This document shows, piece by piece, positions 44,440 to 53,719 of a stretch of DNA of 64,000 nt (within the stretch, counting starts at the first letter, position 1; each line of letters opens with the position of its first letter). The stretch is from positions 62,001-126,000 of the forward strand of contig NZ_VAHM01000009.1 of assembly GCF_005796185.1 (NCBI RefSeq), in the 5' to 3' direction. Source of the DNA: Pseudarthrobacter sp. NamB4 (lineage in GTDB: Bacteria > Actinomycetota > Actinomycetes > Actinomycetales > Micrococcaceae). The position numbers and the translations under genes are program-made. The notes under the pieces are model-generated. The model was not told the origin of the DNA and searched no databases. It saw nothing but the letters and a program-made list of their open reading frames with translations.

Positions 44440-45780
44440 ATGGCAGACAAGTACGCACAACTGGTGAACCAAGGCCTTGGCCGCAACGTTGCAAAGAAAC
44501 TGGGCCTTCCCCAGCCAGCGGTCCTGCGCCGGTACCAGCCCGGGGAACCGTTGATCACCGGACCCATACTGGTACAGGGAAGCACCGCGGGAGCAGATAC
44601 CCTGGCCACCCAACTGCTCGCCTGGGACCTGGACGTCAGGCGGCACCCGGTGCCCCGCGAAAAACTCGGCGCCATCATCCTGGTGCTCGATGAGCTGGAG
44701 CGCCCCGAAGACCTGGAAGAGCCCGTCCTTGTGGTGGGGGCCTCCCTGCGCGACCTCGCCCGCGGCGGAAGAGTAATCACTGTGTCCCGTCCGGCCTCTG
44801 AAACGGATTCCCCGGCCGCGGCTGCTGCCCGGCAGGGTTTGGACGGGTTCCTGCGTTCACTGGCGAAAGAACTTCGCGCCGGTGCAACCGGAAACGGCGT
44901 CCTTTTGGCAGAAGGTGTCCAGATTGCCAGCCCCAGCGCACTGGCCGCCGTCCGGTTCTTCCTGTCCGGCCGCTCAGCCTTCGTTGATGGGCAGTTCCTG
45001 AAGATCTCCAGCCCATCGGGCGAGCTTCCCCGCGACCCCGAAAAACCCTTGGCCGGCAAAGCTGCGGTAGTGACCGGGGCTGCACGGGGCATTGGCGCTC
45101 ACATCGCCCGGACGCTCCACCGCGACGGCGCCGCTGTAGTCCTGGTGGACCTCCCGGTCGCCGGCGAGCACCTGGCGGCGGTGGCCAACGAGGTGAAGGG
45201 CACCGCCCTCCAACTGGACATCACCAGAAAGGACGCCGGCCAGAGGATCCTTGAGCATGCAGTGCAGCGGCACGGGCGGCTGGACATTGTGGTCCACAAC
45301 GCCGGCATCACCCGGGACAAACTGCTTGCGAACATGGACCAGTCGCGCTGGAGCGCTGTGATCGGCATCAACCTCGCAGCGCAGCTCCGGATCAATGAAG
45401 CACTCCTCGCTTCCGAGCACTTCCGGGGAGCACCGCGTATTGTTTCCGTTGCCTCCACCAGCGGCATCGCCGGCAACCGGGGGCAAACCAACTATGCGGC
45501 GTCCAAGGGGGGAGTGATGGGAATGGTCCGGGCCAGCGCACCGTTGCTCGCTGCTGTCGGCGGAACCATCAACGCCGTGGCGCCGGGCTTCATTGAGACG
45601 GAAATGACGGAGCGCATCCCGTTCGCACTGCGTGAGATCGCCCGCCGCGCCAATTCCCTCCAGCAGGGCGGCCGGCCCGCCGACGTCGCCGAAGCCATCG
45701 CTTTCCTGGCAAGCGATGCAGCCGCCGGCATCAACGGTGAGGTGCTGCGGGTCTGCGGACAGAACATGGTAGGCGCGTGA
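44440..45780 (+). CDS. High-molecular-weight 3-oxoacyl reductase, FabG4-like
   Basis: A 446-residue protein. Residues 1-200 form an N-terminal flavodoxin-like, degenerate Rossmann domain; residues ~205-446 are a full SDR with TGAARGIGAHIARTL, HNAGITRDKLL and SVASTSGIAGNRGQTNYAASKGG (Ser, Tyr and Lys). This two-domain plan is that of mycobacterial HMwFabG/FabG4 (Rv0242c), which reduces 3-ketoacyl-CoA. It starts 10 bases after fadA2 and overlaps the MaoC gene (GTGA), so these are co-translated. Confidence 0.9.
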   Translation: MADKYAQLVNQGLGRNVAKKLGLPQPAVLRRYQPGEPLITGPILVQGSTAGADTLATQLLAWDLDVRRHPVPREKLGAIILVLDELERPEDLEEPVLVVGASLRDLARGGRVITVSRPASETDSPAAAAARQGLDGFLRSLAKELRAGATGNGVLLAEGVQIASPSALAAVRFFLSGRSAFVDGQFLKISSPSGELPRDPEKPLAGKAAVVTGAARGIGAHIARTLHRDGAAVVLVDLPVAGEHLAAVANEVKGTALQLDITRKDAGQRILEHAVQRHGRLDIVVHNAGITRDKLLANMDQSRWSAVIGINLAAQLRINEALLASEHFRGAPRIVSVASTSGIAGNRGQTNYAASKGGVMGMVRASAPLLAAVGGTINAVAPGFIETEMTERIPFALREIARRANSLQQGGRPADVAEAIAFLASDAAAGINGEVLRVCGQNMVGA

Positions 45781-46691
45781 CGCCGGCCCAGCCGGTGATC
45801 CTGGGGGAGATGCCGTCGCTGTCGAAGCTCTACGTGAACGCCGCTGCCCAGGCGGCCCGCCGGAGGCTGCTGGGTACAAATGATGGATCGGGCCTTCCTG
45901 CCGAGAGCCATGAAGTCCGCGGGGTCACCGTGGACGTCGCCACCCTGACCGCCTACCAGCATCTCATCGGCGAGACGGCCAGCGACGTGCTGCCTGCGGG
46001 GTTCATCCACGCGCAGGCCTTCCCCTTGGCCATGAGTGTGATGAACAGGGACGATTTCCCGCTGCCCCTGCTCGGCATGATCCATCTCCGCAACGCTGTT
46101 CAGCAGCTGGTCCCGGTCCTCTTCTCGGACACCCTTGATGTCACTGCCAGGGTGGAGAACCTTCGCGGGCACCGTGCGGGCAGCCAAGTGGATGTCGTGG
46201 CGGAGGTGCGGAAGGCGGGCTCGGCCGACATCTGCTGGCGCGGGGTATCCACATACCTCGCCAAGGGTGTTTTCCTGCCAGGCATCGACAAGCCATCCCC
46301 TGCCGCTGCCCGGGCCGAGTTCAAGGCGCCCCACCCTACTGCCCTCTGGCAGCTTGGGGTTGATACCGGCCGCGCCTACGCCGCAGTTTCCGGTGACTTC
46401 AACCCGATTCACCTCAGCGTGCTCTCCGCCAAGGCGCTGGGTATGCGCCGGTCCATAGCCCACGGCATGTACCTTGCCGCCAGGGCGCTCGCCGACGTCG
46501 GCTCCTCCCGTGATGACTCTTTCACCTGGGAGGTTGACTTCGACGCGCCGGTGTTCCTTCCCTGCAGGGTTGCCCTGGAGATCAACACGGTGCAGGACGA
46601 GGCCGGCGGCGGATGGAGGCGTTCCGATTTCGTCGCCTGGAACCCGAGGTCCGGCCGCCGCCACTTCAGCGGATCGGTCAGCGCACTTTAA
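45777..46691 (+). CDS. MaoC-like (R)-enoyl-CoA hydratase, HtdX-like
   Basis: A 304-residue double-hotdog protein. The hydratase motif is YAAVSGDFNPIHLSVLSAKALGMRRSIAHGMYLAARAL, with catalytic Asp and His in GDFNPIH. It hydrates 2-enoyl-CoA/ACP or dehydrates the hydroxyacyl form. Its neighbours match mycobacterial HtdX (Rv0241c). With FadE5-, FadA2- and FabG4-like proteins it gives a complete acyl-CoA cycle that can run toward degradation or R-specific elongation. Its stop overlaps the convergent FUSC gene stop by four bases. Confidence 0.9.
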   Translation: MTPAQPVILGEMPSLSKLYVNAAAQAARRRLLGTNDGSGLPAESHEVRGVTVDVATLTAYQHLIGETASDVLPAGFIHAQAFPLAMSVMNRDDFPLPLLGMIHLRNAVQQLVPVLFSDTLDVTARVENLRGHRAGSQVDVVAEVRKAGSADICWRGVSTYLAKGVFLPGIDKPSPAAARAEFKAPHPTALWQLGVDTGRAYAAVSGDFNPIHLSVLSAKALGMRRSIAHGMYLAARALADVGSSRDDSFTWEVDFDAPVFLPCRVALEINTVQDEAGGGWRRSDFVAWNPRSGRRHFSGSVSAL

Positions 46692-47806
46692 CTGGTTTCC
46701 CGGACAGCACGCAGGATCCTGTGGAGGCTCAGGAGGACGGATTCGGACGCCAGGACCATACCCTGGTCAGCCTGCCGCCCGGCGGTGGCGGCAACGCACG
46801 CCTCCACCGCCGCCTTGGCCGTTTCGAGCTGTCCCTCCTGTGCTTCCCGGTCAACATCGCGGAAGGAGCGTAAAAGGTCCCCTGTGGCAGTCAGTGCATC
46901 TGCCAGCGGTCCGCTTTCCGGATGCGGCACGCTGTACGGCAGGTCGCTGCCCCAGATGACGGCGGACAGCACATCAGTGATGTCCTGGATGTGGAAGGTG
47001 ACACGCTCCAGCTCGCGCAGGTTCCGGTAGTCCCGGTCGATGTCGCGGGGATGCAGCTTTCGCCTGGGGTTCGCCCTGCGGCTGGCGTCGGCTTCCTTCA
47101 CGAGGTGCCGGACTGCGCGGGCGGCTTCGGCAAGCTCATCGGAACGGCTGGTCCAGTCCTCGTGCTTCGGCGGCCACTCTTCCTTGAGCGCGGCCCCCAT
47201 GTCTGTAAGCTGCGTGCCGAGGGCACGCCGCAGCTCATCCAGACTGGACGCTGCGGCGCTCAGGTGCAGCGGCGGAAAAACCAGGAAGTTCACGGCTATC
47301 CCAACGCCAACCCCGACGCCCATCTGCAGCAGGTAACCGAAGGAAAAGTCGTCAGGATTACTGCCGCCCACCAGCAAAACCAGCAGCGCCGCCGTCGGAA
47401 TCCAATCGCTTCCTGAACCGATCCAGGGCAGGCCGCCGAGGAGCACCCCCAGGCCCATGAACACTGCCACGGCCAGGGGAGACGGGTCGGCGATGCTGAC
47501 CAGTACGATGCCCAGGCCGATGCCCAGGGCGAGGCCGGCAAGGGCCTGCAAACCCTGGCGCATGGAGCCGGCAACATTGTGGTACATCGCCACCAGCGCG
47601 CCGAGGGGAGCGTAGTAGGGATAGTTGGCGGCGGCGCCCGGCATGAGCGGCGCGATGAAGAAAGCGAGGCCGGCAGCGAGCGCCGCCTTGGCCGCCAATT
47701 GGAGCCTCTGGGCGGCGAACGCTGACGAGAGTCCCGCCACCGCCTGGTTGATAAAACGGGTCCCCCTTGCCCACCGGATATTCGGACGTGCTGTAGTTTT
47801 ACCCAT
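46688..47806 (-). CDS. FUSC-family (aromatic acid exporter-like) membrane protein
   Basis: A 372-residue protein. The N-terminal part has six hydrophobic helices with repeated GxG blocks (LGIGLGIVLVSIAD, GLGVLLGGLPWIGSG, MGVGVGVGIAVNFLVFPP); the C-terminal ~200 residues are cytoplasmic helices (RRALGTQLTDMGAAL...). This matches the FUSC/ArAE group related to fusaric-acid resistance and aromatic acid efflux. I start at ATG 47806 (MGKTTARPN); GTG 47836 is in frame. It is transcribed toward htdX and shows no operon partner. Confidence 0.85.
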   Translation of the reverse strand: MGKTTARPNIRWARGTRFINQAVAGLSSAFAAQRLQLAAKAALAAGLAFFIAPLMPGAAANYPYYAPLGALVAMYHNVAGSMRQGLQALAGLALGIGLGIVLVSIADPSPLAVAVFMGLGVLLGGLPWIGSGSDWIPTAALLVLLVGGSNPDDFSFGYLLQMGVGVGVGIAVNFLVFPPLHLSAAASSLDELRRALGTQLTDMGAALKEEWPPKHEDWTSRSDELAEAARAVRHLVKEADASRRANPRRKLHPRDIDRDYRNLRELERVTFHIQDITDVLSAVIWGSDLPYSVPHPESGPLADALTATGDLLRSFRDVDREAQEGQLETAKAAVEACVAATAGRQADQGMVLASESVLLSLHRILRAVRETS

Positions 47807-47884
47807 CCGCCCCACGGTATGGGCCCGCCGGTGCATGCAACAACACTGCTGGTCAGGGCCTCGCCGCGGGCACTGGAAAGGCCT

Positions 47885-48994
47885 TCAGGACGCTCTAGCT
47901 GCCGAGCGGCGGACTTCGGCGGCAAGCCGGTGGGCCTTGCCGGGCGTGCGCCCGTCCTCCGCCCGCTGGGGGATGTAGCCAAACCCGAGGCCGTACACAG
48001 GGTCCGCGAAGCCCAGCGCGGCATTCGCGCCCTCGTGGCCGAACGCCCGGTGGCTGCCGAAGTTCCGTGACGGGTGCGGTTTCATGAAGACGACGGCGAA
48101 CGCGTTGTCCAGCCCTGAGGAGCGGTCCAGGCCCCACACCTGTTCCCGGGACATCAGGTCAACGGTGGCAGGCTTGAGGAAGGGGGTTCCGCCCTCCGCT
48201 CCTGTGGTGCTTGCCGCGTAAAGGCGGGCCAGCCCGTCGGCTGTGCCCACGCCGCCTGCTGCCGACATCCCTGCTGCGCGGACGGCACGGATGTTGGGAA
48301 GTTCCATGATGGTGCTAACCGGGGCGTTGCTGTTCAGCCCTTCGAGGCTCAGGGGGTCCACCCAGGGCTGCTCCCGGATGCCCGCATAGATAACGTCCCG
48401 GTACCGGGCTTCCTCTTCCTCGGGCAACCCGAGGAAGAAGTCAACTCCGTACGGGGCACGGATCCGCCGTTCGTAGGCCTCCTGCAGCGTTTCGCCCGAG
48501 ACGCGGCGGCACAGCTCCTCCATGATGATGCCGATGGTAAGCGCGTGGTAGCCGAACTGGCGGCCGGGCTGCCAGGCGGGGACCGCCGCGGCAAGCCGGG
48601 CCGCGGCGGCCGGGCTGGTGAATTCCTCCAGGCCGAAGCCGCCTTCGACGCCCATGACCCCGGCCTGGTGGGACAACGCCTGCCGGACCAGCAGCTGGTC
48701 CTTCCCGTGCACCCCGAACTCTGGCCAGTAATGCGCCACGGTCTGGTCGAGGTCCAGCAGACCGTCCTGCACCAGCAGCGCAACCACCATGGCGGCCACG
48801 CCCTTGGAGCAGGAGTAGGCGCCTGTCAGGCTGTCCGGTGCCATCTCCGGACCGCCTGACAGCCGCACCACCTGGACGCCATCCTGGTAGGCGGCCAGCT
48901 GTGCGCTGTACTGCCGGTCCTCCCGCAGGAATGATGTGAACAGATTCTGGACGTTCTCGTAGCCGGGCGCTACAAAGCCTTCGGGTGCACTCAT
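47885..48994 (-). CDS. Class C beta-lactamase-like serine hydrolase
   Basis: A 369-residue protein with an intact SxxK motif SCSKG (Ser61, Lys64) and a Tyr-containing FGYHALTIG in the Y-x-N region; GHEGANAALGFAD occupies the H/K-T-G strand position. No signal peptide is seen, so it is a cytoplasmic esterase or peptidase of the EstB/LACTB group rather than a secreted lactamase. ATG 48994 (MSAPEGF) is chosen over a longer, non-homologous frame. It lies close upstream of, and on the same strand as, no obvious partner. Confidence 0.88.
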   Translation of the reverse strand: MSAPEGFVAPGYENVQNLFTSFLREDRQYSAQLAAYQDGVQVVRLSGGPEMAPDSLTGAYSCSKGVAAMVVALLVQDGLLDLDQTVAHYWPEFGVHGKDQLLVRQALSHQAGVMGVEGGFGLEEFTSPAAAARLAAAVPAWQPGRQFGYHALTIGIIMEELCRRVSGETLQEAYERRIRAPYGVDFFLGLPEEEEARYRDVIYAGIREQPWVDPLSLEGLNSNAPVSTIMELPNIRAVRAAGMSAAGGVGTADGLARLYAASTTGAEGGTPFLKPATVDLMSREQVWGLDRSSGLDNAFAVVFMKPHPSRNFGSHRAFGHEGANAALGFADPVYGLGFGYIPQRAEDGRTPGKAHRLAAEVRRSAARAS

Positions 48995-49022
48995 ACGGCC
49001 CAGTCTAGCCAGAAAGCGCTTA

Positions 49023-50120
49023 CTATCCCTCGGCTTTGGCTCCGTGCCCTGGCGCCACTTCCTCGCCCTTCCGGACCGGACCCGGCGGTGTTCCGTCTCC
49101 AAAGGGCCGCCCCCCTAGAGATTCCCTGCCGTGGGGCTCCAGCCAGCCGCCGAGGTCCGGTCCGGCAGGGACGATCCCGGTGGGGTTGATGTCCTCGTGC
49201 ACGATGTAGTAGTGCTGCTTGATCTGCACGAAGTCCGTGGTGTCTCCGAAGCCCGGAGTCTGGAACAGGTCCCGGGAATAACCCCACAGGGCGGGCATTT
49301 CCGAGAGCTTCTGGCGGTTGCACTTGAAGTGTCCGTGGTAAACCGCGTCGAAACGGACAAGCGTGGTGAACAGCCGCACGTCCGCTTCCGTGATGGTGTC
49401 ACCCACCAGGTAGCGCTGGCCGGAAAGCCGCTCTTCAAGCCAGTCCATGGCGGCCCACAGCCGGAAGTAGGCGGCGTCGTAAGCCTCCTGGGAACCGGCA
49501 AAGCCGCAGCGGTACACCCCGTTGTTGACCTCGGTGAACACGCGTTTGTTGACCTTGTCTATCTCTTCCCGAAGGTTCTCCGGGTAGAGCTCCGGAGCCC
49601 CCGGGCGGTGGAACTCCTTCCACTCGCTGGAGAAGTCCAAAGTGATCTGTGGAAAGTTGTTCGTGACCACGGCACCGCTTGCAACGTCCACGATCGCCGG
49701 AACCGTGATGCCGCGCGGGTAATCCGGGAAGCGCCTGAAGTAGGCCTCCTGCAGGCGTTCGATGCCCAGCACCGGATCCACGCCGCCCAGATCAAGGTCA
49801 AAGGTCCAGGAGCGGGCGTCGTGCGTTGGTCCGGGCTGGCCCAGGGAGATGGCGTCCTCCAGACCCAGGAGGCGCCGGACTATGACGGTCCTGTTCGCCC
49901 AGGGGCAGGCGCGGGCGGCGATCAGCCGGTAGCGTCCCGGCTCCACCGGCCAGCCGGGCTCCCCATTTGGGCCGGGGGCGGCGTCCCTGGTGATGCGGTC
50001 CTCGATGTAGTTGGTGTCGCGGTTGAATTCCGCCCCTCCGGTGACGTAGGCGCCGCGGGTGCTGTGCTCTGTGCTCTTTCCCTCGGAGGTCTGCTTAATG
50101 CTGTCGGTGTCCTGGCTCAT
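49023..50120 (-). CDS. Glutathionyl-hydroquinone reductase-like protein (ECM4/YqjG)
   Basis: A 365-residue protein with the thioredoxin-fold active site ARACPWANRT (Cys72), the family-specific DLGGVDPVLGI and YRCGFAGSQEAYDAAY regions, and a GST-like C-domain (RYLVGDTITEADVRLFTTLVRFD). These enzymes reduce S-conjugated hydroquinones with glutathione; actinobacteria use mycothiol instead, so the natural thiol is probably mycothiol. It ends 28 bases before the serine hydrolase start region and may be co-transcribed with it. The C-terminus is extended by about 40 residues. Confidence 0.9.
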   Translation of the reverse strand: MSQDTDSIKQTSEGKSTEHSTRGAYVTGGAEFNRDTNYIEDRITRDAAPGPNGEPGWPVEPGRYRLIAARACPWANRTVIVRRLLGLEDAISLGQPGPTHDARSWTFDLDLGGVDPVLGIERLQEAYFRRFPDYPRGITVPAIVDVASGAVVTNNFPQITLDFSSEWKEFHRPGAPELYPENLREEIDKVNKRVFTEVNNGVYRCGFAGSQEAYDAAYFRLWAAMDWLEERLSGQRYLVGDTITEADVRLFTTLVRFDAVYHGHFKCNRQKLSEMPALWGYSRDLFQTPGFGDTTDFVQIKQHYYIVHEDINPTGIVPAGPDLGGWLEPHGRESLGGRPFGDGTPPGPVRKGEEVAPGHGAKAEG

Positions 50121-50129
50121 GGGACCAGC

Positions 50130-50870
50130 CTATGCGCCCCTGGACAGGACCGCTGAGATGGGTTGCCACGCCCAAAGCCAGGAGCCGGCGACCAGGGCGG
50201 CGAAGAGGACAATCCAGACTGCGGAGGGCACTGCTGTGGCCCGCCACAGCAGGTAGGCGTCCGAACCCGCCAGCCGTTCCCTCCGCCGGAGGTGCACATG
50301 CGCCAGCTTCATGAGGTCCCGCACGGCAGCTACCAGCAGGGCCAGGCCGAGGATGACGGCAACGTGGCCAAGGAAGGCCTCCGGTACCAGGAGCACCAGG
50401 AGCAGGGTGCAGGCAATTGCCGCGGATGTGATGAGAATGCCGGCGAGGTTTCGAAGAAACAGCAGCGATGCAGCGAGGGCAAGCGCGCCCCCGGCGATGG
50501 CTGCCGGCCCCCACCCGCTGAAGCCGCACCAGACAAAGGTGGCACCCACGATCGAAGGGACGGGGTAGCCCCAAAAGCAGGACCAGGCGGATGCCAGCCT
50601 GCTGTGGCTGTAGGTGGTGGTGGTGCCGGAATGGTCCAGCCGGAGCCGAATGCCGGAGAGCCGTTGACCGCTCAGCACTGCGGCCACGGCGTGCCCCATC
50701 TCATGCGTGGCAGTGGCCAGCAGGCCGAAATACCGCCAGGAACGGCGTGGCACGGACAGGCCGGCGGCGATCACCAGCGTCACTACCAGTTCCGTGAAGG
50801 TCACGCCGGGAGCGTCTGCCCGGGCGAAGGCGTCCGACAGTTTGTCCCACAGGTCCCCTGGCAGGGTCAT
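50130..50870 (-). CDS. M50-family membrane metallopeptidase
   Basis: A 246-residue membrane protein with five to six hydrophobic helices. The zinc motif HEMGH lies at about residue 56 in ATATHEMGHAVAAVLSGQRL, and a G-x-T/S-T-YS-H stretch follows in the sheet region. This is the M50B (YugP/SpoIVFB-related, DUF) type of intramembrane protease found across actinobacteria; a second Asp ligand is plausible in VRDLMKL. The substrate is unknown. It is followed nine bases later by the GHR-like gene on the same strand. Confidence 0.8.
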   Translation of the reverse strand: MTLPGDLWDKLSDAFARADAPGVTFTELVVTLVIAAGLSVPRRSWRYFGLLATATHEMGHAVAAVLSGQRLSGIRLRLDHSGTTTTYSHSRLASAWSCFWGYPVPSIVGATFVWCGFSGWGPAAIAGGALALAASLLFLRNLAGILITSAAIACTLLLVLLVPEAFLGHVAVILGLALLVAAVRDLMKLAHVHLRRRERLAGSDAYLLWRATAVPSAVWIVLFAALVAGSWLWAWQPISAVLSRGA

Positions 50871-50951
50871 CGTGCCCTCCTGCCGCGCCGGTCGTTATGT
50901 GCCATGGCCCCACGCTACCGGGGCCGGCCGGGTACAGGTTTAAAACCGAAA

Positions 50952-50975
50952 GGCACGCCCAAGGTCAGGCGCGCC
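50952..50975 (-). terminator. Terminator after the DUF4193 gene
   Basis: Read on the minus strand: GGCGCGCC, seven-base loop, GGCGTGCC (8 bp with one G-U pair), then TTTCGGTTTT. It lies about 50 bases past the stop of the DUF4193 gene. Confidence 0.6.
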
Positions 50976-51024
50976 TCTGGATCCACGGGACCGCGGATGT
51001 TTCCGCAGCCCCTTGACTGTTAAT

Positions 51025-51327
51025 TTAGCCTTCGCACTCGATGCAGTAGCTGTGCCCATCCTTCTGGCGCGCAATCTGCGACCGGTGCCGGACCAGGAAA
51101 CAGGAATAGCAGGTAAACTCATCCTCTGCCTGGGGAATGACCTGCACCACGAGCTCTTCGGCCACAAATTCGCCTCCGGGCACGCCGGCGCCGTCGAGCC
51201 CGTCCGCCTCATCCAGCTCAAGCACAACGCTGCGTGCGTCGGGAGCATTAGCAGACTGGAGCTGCTCGAGGGAGTTGTCCTGCGACTCCTTGACGTCGGA
51301 GCGCAGTTCATCGTAATCGGTTGCCAC
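51025..51327 (-). CDS. DUF4193 protein, putative small zinc-ribbon
   Basis: A 100-residue acidic protein starting (G)ATDYDELRSDVKESQ and ending with DEFTCYSCFLVRHRSQIARQ and HSYCIECEG, a C-x2-C ... C-x2-C pair that binds one zinc. DUF4193 proteins are highly conserved, abundant small proteins of Actinobacteria of unknown function. The start GTG 51325-51327 is preceded by an AG-rich stretch. It is divergent from the glycosyltransferase pair and followed by a terminator. Confidence 0.9.
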   Translation of the reverse strand: MATDYDELRSDVKESQDNSLEQLQSANAPDARSVVLELDEADGLDGAGVPGGEFVAEELVVQVIPQAEDEFTCYSCFLVRHRSQIARQKDGHSYCIECEG

Positions 51328-51530
51328 TTTAGGTGCTTCTCTTTTCTTTCGTTCGCCTGTCGCGTATGAAACGTACAGCATACTCCGGCTATTCCCCAAT
51401 AGCCGGAGAGTATATTGGCCATCCCTTGGGTAAAGGTCCAAGGGAGGCAGCCTGCGGTTCTTCACCGCAGTGAGGCTGCATGGGCAGCTGAGGGCGCCGG
51501 AGACGGCGCCACTCGGCACTATTCGAAGGG

Positions 51531-52682
51531 ATGCATGTGGAGCAGCTCACGGCAGAGTTCGGCGGTTCACGTCAGGTAGGTATTGGTGTTGGTCCTGTCC
51601 TGGAGAAGTTTCAGGAGGTATCGAGGATCGTCGTCCTGCGGGGCGGAGGCCTGGGAGACTTGATTTTCGCCATCCCCGCCATGGCCGCGCTGAAGGCTGC
51701 CTACCCGGGGGCGACTCTCACGTTGCTGGGCACTCCCGCCCATAAGGCACTTCTGGCCGCGACGGAGAGTCCCGTGGACGAGGTGTGCGTCCTGCCTTTT
51801 GCTGCAGGCGTCCGCCCCGGGGAGGAAGACGCTGCAGAACTTGACGCGTTCTTTGCGGACATGCGCGGGCGGCGCTTCGACCTGGCCGTCCAGGTCCATG
51901 GCGGGGGCCGGTACTCGAACCCTTTCCTTCTTCGCCTGGGGGCGCGCCACACTGTCGGGACCCGAACGGCGGACGCCGCGAGTCTGGAACGGACCGTTCC
52001 CTATATCTACTACCAGCATGAGCCGTTGAGGGCGCTGGAAGTTGCGGGGTTGGCCGGCGCCTTCCCTGTTGACCTGGAGGCCCGTCTGGCGCCTGCGGAC
52101 GGCGTGGTTCCTCCCGCCGTCGTTATGGATGACGACGGCGGGCAGCCTTTGGTGGTGATGCATCCCGGCGCGACTGATCCCCGTCGTCGTTGGCCCGTGG
52201 AGCGCTTTGCTGAACTTGCCGCAGCCTGTGCAGCCGACGGCTTCCGTGTGGACGTGGTGGGGGACAGCAGCGAGCAGCAGCTCGCCGAGGAGATTGTCAG
52301 GCTGGCAGCTTCCAGCCACGTCCGCTCACTCGCCGGCAAATTGGACATGGGAGGGCTGGTGTCCCTTCTGGCGGTGGCTGCGGTGGTGGTGGGGAACGAC
52401 AGCGGTCCCCGCCACCTGGCCCAGGCACTCGGTGTACCCACCGTGGGGATCTTCTGGGCAGGCAACGTGATTAACGCCGGGGCGTTGGGCAGGAGCCTGC
52501 ACCGCATCCACGCTGCCTGGGTGACTGTGTGCCCCTCCTGCGGCATCGATGTGACACAGGTGGGCTGGACCGCGCCGCGGTGCGAGCATGACGACTCGGT
52601 GGTGGCCAGCGTGGGGGTCCAGGAGGTATACGAGGATGTCCGGAGCCTGGTGGCTACTGATACCGGGCGGCAGGACGCATGA
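51531..52682 (+). CDS. GT9-family glycosyltransferase (heptosyltransferase-like)
   Basis: A 383-residue protein with the GT-B fold of ADP-heptose/lipopolysaccharide heptosyltransferases: VLRGGGLGDLIFAIPAMAALK near residue 35, VQVHGGG, VVMHPGATDPRRRWPVERFAELA, and the donor site NDSGPRHLAQALGVPTVGIFWAG. Gram-positive members transfer a sugar in unknown pathways. It ends with KDxxx-type Cys-rich CPSCGIDVTQVGW, unusual for GT9, which might bind a metal. Overlaps the second GT9 gene by four bases (ATGA). Confidence 0.88.
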   Translation: MHVEQLTAEFGGSRQVGIGVGPVLEKFQEVSRIVVLRGGGLGDLIFAIPAMAALKAAYPGATLTLLGTPAHKALLAATESPVDEVCVLPFAAGVRPGEEDAAELDAFFADMRGRRFDLAVQVHGGGRYSNPFLLRLGARHTVGTRTADAASLERTVPYIYYQHEPLRALEVAGLAGAFPVDLEARLAPADGVVPPAVVMDDDGGQPLVVMHPGATDPRRRWPVERFAELAAACAADGFRVDVVGDSSEQQLAEEIVRLAASSHVRSLAGKLDMGGLVSLLAVAAVVVGNDSGPRHLAQALGVPTVGIFWAGNVINAGALGRSLHRIHAAWVTVCPSCGIDVTQVGWTAPRCEHDDSVVASVGVQEVYEDVRSLVATDTGRQDA

Positions 52683-53650
52683 GCGGCGGTAACACGCTCA
52701 ACGCCCTTCAGCCGGCCACCCGGCAGGATGGTAAGCCCGAACTGCTCGTCCTCAGGGCACTGAAGCTCGGTGACCTGCTGGTGGCGGTCCCGGCGTTGAA
52801 GGCGCTTCGCCGGGCATATCCGGAGCACCGGCTGCGGTATGCCGCCCAGGGGTGGCTTTCGGAAGCGCTGGGGCTGGTGGGCGGATACGAACTTCTGCCT
52901 ACCCACGGCCTGGACGAACCTTTGGCGATGGAAGCGGGAGTAGTGGACGTGGCGGTCAACCTCCACGGCAGTGGGCCGGAGAGCCAGGGCCGGATTGAAG
53001 CGCTGCAGGCGCGGCACACCATAGGACACCGGAGCAAATATCGGGACGGGCCGCCCTGGCGTGACGAACTGCATGAGCGTGAACGGTGGGTGCGCCTCCT
53101 TGAGTGGCATGGGATAGAGGCCGATCCGCTGGACGTGCAGCTGAACAAACCGCACGTCCCGAGTCCCGTTCCCGGCGCTGCCGTCCTCCACGTGGGGGCC
53201 GCGTACGGCAGCCGCCTTTGGCCCGCGGAACGTTTCGCTGCCGTTGCAGCCGCCCTGGACCAGGCCGGGCACCAGGTGGTTTTCACTGGCGGCGGCAGCG
53301 AACGCGACAGGGCCCTCGATGTCTCCCGACGCGCGGGGCTTGGCGACGGAGCGGTGCTCGCCGGGAGGCTGGGCCTGGGGGAGTTCGCTGCCACCATCGC
53401 GGGCGCACGCCTTGTAGTCTCCGCCGATACCGGGGCTGCCCATCTGGCGTCCGCATACGGGACGCCGTCGGTGGTGCTGTTCGGGCCGGCCCCGCCCGAG
53501 ATCTGGGGTCCGCCGCCAGGACCGCATATTGTCCTCACGCGGGCGGAGTTGAGGCGGGGTGAAACATTCGCTGACCAGCCGGACCCGGCGCTGCTGGCTG
53601 TCAGCGTGCAGGACGTCCTGGCTGCGGTGCGGGACCTGAACGTCCTTTAG
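52679..53650 (+). CDS. Second GT9-family glycosyltransferase
   Basis: A 323-residue GT9 protein: LLVLRALKLGDLLVAVPALKAL, VNLHGSGPESQGRIEAL, VLHVGAAYGSRLWPAERFAAVA and DTGAAHLASAYGTPSVVLFGPAPPEIWG (donor site). Paired with the preceding GT9 and translationally coupled to it, so the two probably add consecutive sugars to one glycan, perhaps a teichuronic- or wall-associated polymer. The start is ATG 52679. Substrates cannot be predicted. Confidence 0.9.
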   Translation: MSGGNTLNALQPATRQDGKPELLVLRALKLGDLLVAVPALKALRRAYPEHRLRYAAQGWLSEALGLVGGYELLPTHGLDEPLAMEAGVVDVAVNLHGSGPESQGRIEALQARHTIGHRSKYRDGPPWRDELHERERWVRLLEWHGIEADPLDVQLNKPHVPSPVPGAAVLHVGAAYGSRLWPAERFAAVAAALDQAGHQVVFTGGGSERDRALDVSRRAGLGDGAVLAGRLGLGEFAATIAGARLVVSADTGAAHLASAYGTPSVVLFGPAPPEIWGPPPGPHIVLTRAELRRGETFADQPDPALLAVSVQDVLAAVRDLNVL

Positions 53651-53719
53651 CGCTTCGGCCTGCACCCGAACAGGCGCTTGAGGGCTCCCCCGGGCGCCGG
53701 CGAAGTCCTAGAATTGGGT

